64,000 nt of DNA from Acidobacteriaceae bacterium (GTDB lineage Bacteria; Acidobacteriota; Terriglobia; Terriglobales; Acidobacteriaceae): assembly GCA_003132445.1 (NCBI GenBank), contig PKXU01000198.1, forward strand, positions 28,055 through 92,054, written 5' to 3'. A model generated the notes under the pieces. The model saw only the letters and a list, made by a program, of their open reading frames with translations, was not told the DNA's origin and did not search any database. Each line of letters begins with the position of its first letter. Within the stretch, counting starts at the first letter, position 1. Shown here piece by piece: positions 58,365-64,000 of this stretch. Made by a program: the position numbers and the translations under genes.

Positions 58365-58976
58365 CTACTTCTTTAGAATCGGGCTATACCCATCCGCGAT
58401 CAACCGAGCGCGCATTGCTTCCGCGTCTTTAATATCGGAGAATGGCCCAACCTGCACGTGAAAAAGTTTGTCAGCTGGTACCGGTGTCGCCACGAACGCT
58501 GGATAGTCTTTTTTCTTGAGGGCATCCACTAATGCTTCGCCATCGTCTTGCTTACTGACCGCCGCCACCTGTACGAAATATTCGGCCGACGCGGGCAGAG
58601 TTGCGGTTGAGTCAGAAGTTCCCGTTGAAGTTGCTGGTACGGAAGCCGCAGTCGCTGGGGTTGCGGCCGATTCCGGTTTCGCCTCCGCGGCCGGCGTCAA
58701 CTGTGGGTTCGCATCTTTTTGCTCCACCGACTTATAGAACGTCATGGGCGCCGTGGCCGGCGATCCGCTGCTCGCCTTCGTCGTTCCTGGAACGATCTGC
58801 GGCGAAGCGGCCGCGCTGGCCGTGGTGATCGCCGGCTCAGATTTTCGTCCCAGCGAATATCCCAGCCCGAAAAACATCGCGCAGATTCCGACCAGGCCAA
58901 AGAACAGAACTAATAACTTACCCGTTCCCAGCGTGATCTCCGTATCTTGTGTAGAAGCCATACTCGTAGAGGCCAT
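58365..58976 (-). CDS. SPOR-domain membrane protein
   Basis: 203 aa. A short cytoplasmic N-terminus precedes one membrane helix (about 22-43, LLVLFFGLVGICAMFFGLGYSLG). An Ala/Thr/Ser-rich linker (about 50-130) follows, then a C-terminal SPOR domain (about 132-203): EYFVQVAAVSKQDDGEALVDALKKKDYPAFV, LFHVQVGPFSDIKDAEAMRARLIADGYSPIL. SPOR domains bind denuded glycan strands at the division septum, so the protein probably localises there. Followed on the same strand, upstream in transcription, by the slipin gene 38 bp away. Confidence 0.9.
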   Translation of the reverse strand: MASTSMASTQDTEITLGTGKLLVLFFGLVGICAMFFGLGYSLGRKSEPAITTASAAASPQIVPGTTKASSGSPATAPMTFYKSVEQKDANPQLTPAAEAKPESAATPATAASVPATSTGTSDSTATLPASAEYFVQVAAVSKQDDGEALVDALKKKDYPAFVATPVPADKLFHVQVGPFSDIKDAEAMRARLIADGYSPILKK

Positions 58977-59014
58977 AGTTCAACTCCCAAATTCCAGGCG
59001 CGGAATGCGGCAAA

Positions 59015-59809
59015 TCATGCTGTCTTCGCCGGCCCCGGCTCCGTTCCGCTTCCGAGCAACTTCTGCAGCCCGGAGAAGAAGTCCACCGGCACTGGGAAAA
59101 TTACTGTCGTATTTTTTTCCACGCCGATCTCAGTCAGAGTCTGCAAATAACGCAGTTGCACGCTGACCGGCTCCGTTGCCAATAGGTGAGCGGCATCCAC
59201 CAGTCTTTGCGCGGCGGAAAATTCGCCCTCAGCGTGAATGATCTTCGACCGCTTCTCGCGCTCGGCCTCGGCCTGCTTGGCCATGGCGCGCAACATCGAT
59301 TCGGGCATGTCGACCTGTTTGACCTCAACGTTTGTGACTTTTACTCCCCAGGGTGAGGTGTGCTGGTCGAGAATGCTCTGCAGGCGAAGATTGATTTTCT
59401 CGCGATGCGAAAGGAGTTCATCCAACTCCTGCTCGCCCAGCACCGAGCGTAGCGTGGTCTGCGCGAATTGCGAGGTCTGGTACACGTAATTCGAAACCTC
59501 GACCACCGCCTTGTTGGGGTCGATGACGCGTAAAAAGATCACGGCATTCACTTTCAAAGTGACATTGTCGCGCGTAATGATGTCCTGCGGCGGCACTTCC
59601 AGCGCCTCCTGCCGCAGCGATACGCGGACAATGCGATCAATCGGAGCGAAGACCAGCGCCACACCCGGCCCCTTGGCCGTGGCCAGCAAGCGGCCCAGGC
59701 GAAAGATCACGCCACGCTCGTACTCCGCAAGAATTTTGATGGAACTGAGAAGGTAAATGACGACAACAACAATAACGATCGTGCCAAAACCAAAGCTAAT
59801 CGATTCCAC
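59015..59809 (-). CDS. Slipin / stomatin-like SPFH protein
   Basis: 264 aa. The start is set at GTG-59809, because GGTGGAGGCGTTT precedes it and the protein then begins [24 protein letters not shown], the normal slipin membrane hairpin. The ORF to 59893 adds 28 non-conserved residues. SPFH core: [105 protein letters not shown]. Slipins oligomerise on the inner membrane and help organise membrane domains. The usual NfeD partner is absent here. Confidence 0.93.
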   Translation of the reverse strand: MESISFGFGTIVIVVVVIYLLSSIKILAEYERGVIFRLGRLLATAKGPGVALVFAPIDRIVRVSLRQEALEVPPQDIITRDNVTLKVNAVIFLRVIDPNKAVVEVSNYVYQTSQFAQTTLRSVLGEQELDELLSHREKINLRLQSILDQHTSPWGVKVTNVEVKQVDMPESMLRAMAKQAEAEREKRSKIIHAEGEFSAAQRLVDAAHLLATEPVSVQLRYLQTLTEIGVEKNTTVIFPVPVDFFSGLQKLLGSGTEPGPAKTA

Positions 59810-59942
59810 AAACGCCTCCACCCCTCGGAGCGCGAACAACACTCCTACCGCGGATTGTATAGCAGCCAGAAGCAGCCGGCGCGCAAATCGCAAGTACGAA
59901 AGTTACCTGCCCTGATGCGCCAGCCGGGAGACACAAAATGAC

Positions 59943-60311
59943 TTAACTGCGATCCGGATCAATTCCCTGATCCATATATATCCAAAGGATTCGGGCCATC
60001 CAAGTCAGCACCGGGGCCAAAGGCAGAAACAATACGATTCCCGCGACCACGCTCTTGGTCAAAGGCCACTTCAACACGGCCCATACTAGCGCCGCGAGCA
60101 CTGTAATCGCGCCGATACCCAGGGCATAGCTGATATACATCGCACCGAGAAAGTATCCGTCCTCGCGCTCGAACTTCAATCCACACACAGGACAACGCTC
60201 ATACATACCCGGAAACAGCCACACCGATTTGCGAAAGATTTTTCCCGCGCGGCATCGAGGACAAAGCTGCTGCAGAATCCCCCGCATCGCAGACACATCC
60301 GCTCGCTGCAT
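59943..60311 (-). CDS. DUF983 zinc-ribbon membrane protein
   Basis: 122 aa. CPRCRAGKIF (about 17-26) and CPVCGLKFEREDGYFLGAMYISYALG (about 40-65) are the DUF983 signature with two CxxC knuckles. Two or three membrane helices follow (about 63-85 and 90-110). DUF983 proteins are of unknown function and are common in Proteobacteria and Acidobacteria. ATG-60311 or ATG-60287 may be the start. Confidence 0.9.
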   Translation of the reverse strand: MQRADVSAMRGILQQLCPRCRAGKIFRKSVWLFPGMYERCPVCGLKFEREDGYFLGAMYISYALGIGAITVLAALVWAVLKWPLTKSVVAGIVLFLPLAPVLTWMARILWIYMDQGIDPDRS

Positions 60312-60347
60312 GGACGAAGTCTAGCAGTCAAGGAAGGCTCTTCTTGG

Positions 60348-60500
60348 ATGATCCGGTCCAGCCGCGAACGACTCTCTGAGCCGAAGCCGCAAAGCGGCGT
60401 AAGAATGCAGCCCACAGCTTGCCCTGAGCCTGTCGAAGGGGCGCAAGGCCGTGGTGATATTGGCCAAGATGACAAAGCCCCGAAGGGGCGAAAGAAGAGG
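60348..60500. repeat. Intergenic repeat cluster with CCTGAGCCTGTCGAAGG motif
   Basis: Within 237 bases between two leftward genes lie a hairpin GCCGC-aaa-GCGGC (about 60386-60398) and CCCTGAGCCTGTCGAAGGGG (60422-60441). The latter is a motif seen, from memory, as a dispersed repeat in very many bacterial genomes. A further hairpin GCCCC-gaa-GGGGC (about 60477-60489) follows. No gene is present. Confidence 0.55.
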
Positions 60501-60548
60501 CTCGACAAACGGGTTAGACTCTTGGGTTCTAAACAAGCCTCGACACAA

Positions 60549-61334
60549 TTACCGCACAGCATTCGCCATCTGGATCCGCGTCGCATCGACCGAAATCGGG
60601 CGCTGAATCTCCATCTCGATCGAAGTCCCCACTGGCAGCTTCACGTCCGGACCATGCTTCAGCAGCGCCCAGGCGACTCCGCCGGCGATTCCGGCCAGAC
60701 CGCCATAACGCGCGCCATTGAAGCCTCCGGCGGCCGCACCTCCGATGCTTCCGACAGTACCGCCGACGGCCGCGCCTTTGGCCGCATCCTCGACCCGCTT
60801 GCCCGTATCTTTGTCCGCCTGAATTGTTCCTTCCTGATCTTTCACGCTGTTATCATCCGCGCCGGGCGTATTCTCCACCGACGCCGGCAACATGACCGTA
60901 TAGCCGCTGGGATAAATCATTGACGTAAAGTGCAACAGAAGTTCCGCCCGCCCCTTCGACCGCCCGGCGTGCTGTACGCGAGAAATCTTTCCCTGAATGT
61001 AAGTTCCCGCCGGCACCAGGATGCGATCATTCACCACGAACGGAAAGGCAGTCGAGGCGTACACCGGATCGCCTTCGCGCGCATTCTTGGTCGAGATCGC
61101 CTGCGCCAGAGACAAAGGAATCTTCGTCCCGGCGGGAATCACCGCCGCATTGGGATCGGGCGTGTCAGCCGGTCGAGCCGCGACAGCATTCAATTCTTTC
61201 GTTTGACTGGGAGCTGCGGCCTGCGGCGCCGTTGTTGCAGCCGCTTGAGGAGAGGCAGCCGCTGGCTTCGTGTCATCGGCGGCCTGCCCACATGCCATCC
61301 CGGAAACCAGAAGCACAGTTAACAGTGCTCGCAT
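60549..61334 (-). CDS. Exported VirB10/TrbI-like barrel protein with glycine zipper
   Basis: 261 aa from ATG-61334, chosen for AGGAGG nine bases upstream. Signal peptide about 1-17 (RALLTVLLVSGMACGQA), possibly a lipoprotein with Cys near 15. An Ala/Gln/Pro-rich linker follows. Residues about 60-170 (VIPAGTKIPLSLAQAISTKNAREGDPVYASTAFPFVVNDRILVPAGTYIQGKISRV) match the beta-barrel seen in VirB10/TrbI C-terminal domains and in acidobacterial stand-alone proteins. A glycine-zipper-like segment (about 190-230, GAAVGGTVGSIGGAAAGG) may insert into a membrane. No secretion genes are near. Function unknown. Confidence 0.75.
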   Translation of the reverse strand: MRALLTVLLVSGMACGQAADDTKPAAASPQAAATTAPQAAAPSQTKELNAVAARPADTPDPNAAVIPAGTKIPLSLAQAISTKNAREGDPVYASTAFPFVVNDRILVPAGTYIQGKISRVQHAGRSKGRAELLLHFTSMIYPSGYTVMLPASVENTPGADDNSVKDQEGTIQADKDTGKRVEDAAKGAAVGGTVGSIGGAAAGGFNGARYGGLAGIAGGVAWALLKHGPDVKLPVGTSIEMEIQRPISVDATRIQMANAVR

Positions 61335-61531
61335 ACAAAACCTCCTACGTCGACCGCGACAATTTTTCAACGACAGCCTAATCCGTTCGACAGTGGTACG
61401 CAACTATTTGGCTGAGATGCGACCGGCACGAGTCCGGCTGCTTCTCAACAGGACCTTCCTAGTAAAGAAAAGCTTTTCCCGTGGCCCTAGCCGAAAATTC
61501 GATTCCTGGTAGATGGAAGCGTTAACTTAAC

Positions 61532-62689
61532 TTAGGCCTTTGCTGTCGAAGCCCACTGGCCGCCGCGGTGGTAGGCCAGGTTGCCAAGGTGGCCGGCGCG
61601 CGCGGCCGCGACCCCGGTTTCTACCGGCGCGTTCGGCTCTTTGCGCGTCTTGATGCACTCGAAGAAATTCTCCATGTGTGAAATGGTGCCATCGAGCACG
61701 CTTCGTGCGGTCAGAGCGGGATTCTTCTCCTCTTCAACCCGTTCGCGATAAACGGCGAAGCCGCCACGATCGATCTTCAAAGTTGCTTCCGTTCCGCGGA
61801 ACTCGATGCCCCCATCGTCAATGGAGGAATTCATCATGCCTTCGTACACCACATCAAAGCCGGGATAGCGAAAGGCCGCTTGAATCGTGTCCGGACAATC
61901 CCACTGCTCGAAAATATATTTATCCGCGAGCATCTGCGCCTGCCGCGGCTCATCGGATTTCATGGCCCAGTGCACCACATCGATCCAATGGGTGAACAGG
62001 TCAGTCATCGCGCCGCCGCCAAAATTCCAGAACCAACGCCAATGGTTAAACTTTTCCTCGCTGAATGGCTGGTCGGGAGCAGCCCCCAGCCAAAGCTTCC
62101 AATCGAGCGCCTGTTGGTCGATAGGTTTGGTTCGCCAGTTTCTCTGATAGTTCTGCCACCAAAAGGTTCGCACCTGTACGACCCGTCCCAGACTGCCTCC
62201 TTGAATCAGATCCACGGCATCGCGAAAATGACTCCAGCTGCGCTGCTGCATGCCGCACTGCAGAATCTGTTTGCTGGAACGAACCGCGCGCGTAAGCGTG
62301 GCGCCTTCTTCCACGGTGTGAGTGACCGGCTTTTCCAGATACACGTCCTTGCCCGCAGCCAGCGCATCGACTGCCATGCGTACATGCCAGTGGTCCGGCG
62401 TCGCAATGATCACCGCGTCCACGTCCTTCTCCAGCACTTCCCGATAATCCAGGTGAGTCGTGGCCAGGCCATCAGAGCGTTGCAGGACAGCGTCGCGGTT
62501 GGGTCCGTAGACGTCGCAGACGGCCACAATCTGGTAAGGAGCCACCCTGTCAGCCGCGTCGAGCAGACCCTTCATGCGGTGACCGGCTCCGATGACTCCG
62601 ATGCGCAAAGTCTCGTTGGCGCCGAACACTCGCGTTGAGGCGAGCGCGGTAAGTCCGCTGGCGATGAGGAAACTGCGGCGAGTAAGCAT
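61532..62689 (-). CDS. Tat-exported Gfo/Idh/MocA family oxidoreductase
   Basis: 385 aa. A twin-arginine signal TRRSFLIASGLTALASTRVFG (3-23) sends the folded, cofactor-bound protein to the periplasm. The Rossmann domain follows: RIGVIGAGHRMKGLL (GxGxxG variant), AVCDVYGPN, DAVIIATPDHWHVRMAVDALAAGKDVYLEKPVTHTVEE with the conserved EKP. The C-terminal catalytic domain has GGGAMTDLFTHWIDVVHWAM, where family members keep an Asp-x3-His. Such enzymes act on sugars, and Tat-exported members are numerous in Acidobacteria and Planctomycetes. The substrate is not known. Confidence 0.92.
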   Translation of the reverse strand: MLTRRSFLIASGLTALASTRVFGANETLRIGVIGAGHRMKGLLDAADRVAPYQIVAVCDVYGPNRDAVLQRSDGLATTHLDYREVLEKDVDAVIIATPDHWHVRMAVDALAAGKDVYLEKPVTHTVEEGATLTRAVRSSKQILQCGMQQRSWSHFRDAVDLIQGGSLGRVVQVRTFWWQNYQRNWRTKPIDQQALDWKLWLGAAPDQPFSEEKFNHWRWFWNFGGGAMTDLFTHWIDVVHWAMKSDEPRQAQMLADKYIFEQWDCPDTIQAAFRYPGFDVVYEGMMNSSIDDGGIEFRGTEATLKIDRGGFAVYRERVEEEKNPALTARSVLDGTISHMENFFECIKTRKEPNAPVETGVAAARAGHLGNLAYHRGGQWASTAKA

Positions 62690-62778
62690 GTGGCAGGGCC
62701 TCCAGTCGGTTGGGTGGAACTGATGCTATCAAGTTTCGCTCGGACCGCAAGGCCTCAATGAGAGCTATCGCCTGTGGG

Positions 62779-64000
62779 TGTTGAAAAACTCAATGCATGG
62801 ACCGATCTTGTGCGGGCTGGGGGAGTGCTAGTGAGTTTTTTCTCTTCTTTTCTAGGTGGTGAGAACCTGGGATGCCGGCGGTGGGCTTAGGAAGCGGACC
62901 AGTCGCTTGATGTTCTGCGCCGCCGCTGCCAGGAAGAACTGCTCGCGAACGAACTTCAGTCGTCGCAGGCGTAGACGGCGCAGTCCGATCTGATTCTTGA
63001 GTTCCGCGAACAGGGCTTCTACTTTCTTCCTTTGCCGCTGCGCCTTGGCAAACTCAGGCGTGTTCGCTAACTTCCGTGCGCGTTGCCGCGCCGGTTCGTG
63101 CTGATGGATGACCAGGCATCGGAAAGCCGCACTCGTGCATTGCGGTCGGAGCGCGCACGGGCTACACCGTTTGCGTGTCCCGATGTAAGTCCAGGCATGA
63201 TTGCGATGACTTTGGCCGCCGTAGTTGAGGGGCTGGCCCGCAGGGCAGAGATAGCGATCGTGTTCCGGTTCATAAGTGAAACGCTCGGGACCGAAGAATG
63301 GGCTCCTCTTTCTGTGGATACTGTCGCGGGTCCGCATCTAGGGAGTGATGTTCCGATCCGCCAACCACTGTAAGAACTCCCCATTGCCATACGTCGTGTC
63401 GGCGGCCACCGATTCGGGCGCTCGTCCTTGCCACGCGGCGAAACGGGTCAACATATCTTGCGCGGCCACCGTCTCCTGACTCATGCGCGCCGCCGTGGCC
63501 TGCACTCCGACAATCACGCAGCTGTCGTTGTCCACCAGATAGTTGTCGTAGTAGCCGAGACGCGCCGGCGTGCCGCCTTTGGTGGCGTAGGTGGAATCGG
63601 GATCGGTGGTCGATACCTGATCCTGCTCGTGCACCGGTTGTTCCACCGGATTCTGCTCTTCCACTTCCCGCAGATATTGGCGCACGGTCTGATGCACCTG
63701 GGCTGCTTCCGCCAGCTGTTCCCGCGGAATGCGGCTCTCCTTGGCCGCGTTCGCTTCCACGAAGCTGCCATCCACCGACAGGTGCTGGCCCTGTACCAGC
63801 CCCACTTCCACACACTGCCGCACGATCTGCTCAAACAACTGCTCGAACAACTTCGACTCCTGAAACCGCCCGTGCCGGTTCTTGGAGAACGTGGAGTGAT
63901 GGGGGATCTCCTGATCGAACCCTAAACCCGTGAACCATCGCCAGGCCAAGTGCATGCGCAACTCTTCCACCAGCTTGCGCTCGCTGGTCACGCCGTACAG
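62779..64000 (-). mobile_element. IS1182-family-like insertion sequence, left end beyond the window
   Basis: The element consists of the transposase remnant at 62852-64000 plus the flank to a probable terminal inverted repeat near 62779-62791 (TGTTGAAAAACTC). The other end lies outside the window, so neither the inverted repeat pairing nor a target duplication can be verified. Nothing but the transposase is carried. Confidence 0.65.
62852..64000 (-). pseudogene. IS1182-like transposase, interrupted by an in-frame amber and cut by the window edge
   Basis: The reading frame enters from beyond 64000 (LYGVTSERKLVEELRMHLAWRWFTGLGFD), so the GTG at 63991 is internal. DDE catalytic residues are seen: Asp in SVDGSFVEANA, Asp in AADTTYGNGEF, Glu in KKVEALFAELKNQIGLRRLR. 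After ADRNITP a TAG at 63338-63340 interrupts the frame. The same frame continues at once as MRTRDSIHRK...YLCPAGQPL to 62852, with the cysteine-rich insert (CPAGQ, CSPCALRPQC) typical of IS1182. One base change would restore a codon (TAC or TAT, Tyr, fits the family). The transposase is probably inactive unless suppressed. Confidence 0.85.

Noticed and set aside
1..64000. CRISPR array, prophage or integrative element
   Set aside because: No regularly spaced identical repeats, phage structural genes or integrase were found; the only mobile DNA recognised is the IS1182-like remnant at the right edge.

Overview
The window looks like chromosomal DNA of an Acidobacteriota bacterium, probably of the Terriglobia (Koribacter-like) type. 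This is inferred from gene content: an Oar-type TonB receptor with a carboxypeptidase-regulatory-like N-terminus, zinc-ribbon/DUF4870 membrane proteins, proteins ending in a type IV pilin-like domain, a bacillithiol deacetylase (BshB1), DUF3857/transglutaminase proteins and many secreted Ser/Pro-rich proteins. No rRNA, tRNA, CRISPR array, prophage or replication origin was recognised. Most of the window is ordinary chromosome with genes on both strands. The only mobile element is a decayed IS1182-like copy at the right edge.

Layout. 1-6200: cut-off 4Fe-4S ferredoxin; a sugar-porter MFS permease followed by a GlmS-like isomerase without its glutaminase domain; a FecR-like membrane protein; an RNase II/R-type exonuclease. 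6400-10000: small secreted and membrane proteins and a DHH phosphoesterase. 10200-13100: a compact divergent cluster of five small zinc-ribbon and/or membrane proteins (two DUF4870, a DUF4190-pilin chimera, a CD225/dispanin protein, a DUF2752 protein). 13100-20100: Fur, a Fur box, a penicillin-acylase-family enzyme and a large TonB-dependent receptor. 20100-25400: lipoprotein, homocysteine methyltransferase/MTHFR fusion, xseB, a degenerate receiver protein and a farnesyl diphosphate synthase. 25460-27610: a crcB fluoride riboswitch in front of crcB, a GNAT acetyltransferase, DUF190 and bshB1, all tightly packed. 27600-38000: YceI, a frameshifted phosphate permease, O-methyltransferase, UPF0173 hydrolase, hpt, a GAF-GAF-SpoIIE phosphatase, lysA, nadK, tlyA and a YebC-family regulator. 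38300-44100: Ser/Thr kinase with a propeller-like sensor, two overlapping 2OG-Fe(II) oxygenase genes (one with a 35-residue Pro-rich tandem repeat) and purQ. 44400-51300: two overlapping DUF3857/transglutaminase-like genes, one without catalytic residues, and secreted unknowns. 51200-62700: BNR-repeat protein, PPK2, TolC, ArsR, SPOR, slipin, DUF983, a VirB10-like protein and a Tat-exported Gfo/Idh/MocA oxidoreductase. 62780-64000: IS1182-like element.

The items most worth following are: (i) the fluoride riboswitch, whose 3' strand can pair either with the aptamer pseudoknot or with the crcB Shine-Dalgarno, giving a legible translational switch; (ii) the paired 2OG-Fe(II) oxygenases with an internal Pro-Gly-rich repeat that could be a hydroxylation substrate; (iii) the divergent zinc-ribbon membrane cluster carrying a CD225 protein; (iv) the DUF3857 pair with one pseudo-enzyme; and (v) several intergenic repeat families, including a ~105-bp two-armed palindromic element present as two opposite-orientation copies. 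Two genes are disrupted by a single event each (phosphate permease, 1-nt deletion; transposase, in-frame amber). These are either real lesions or sequencing errors.
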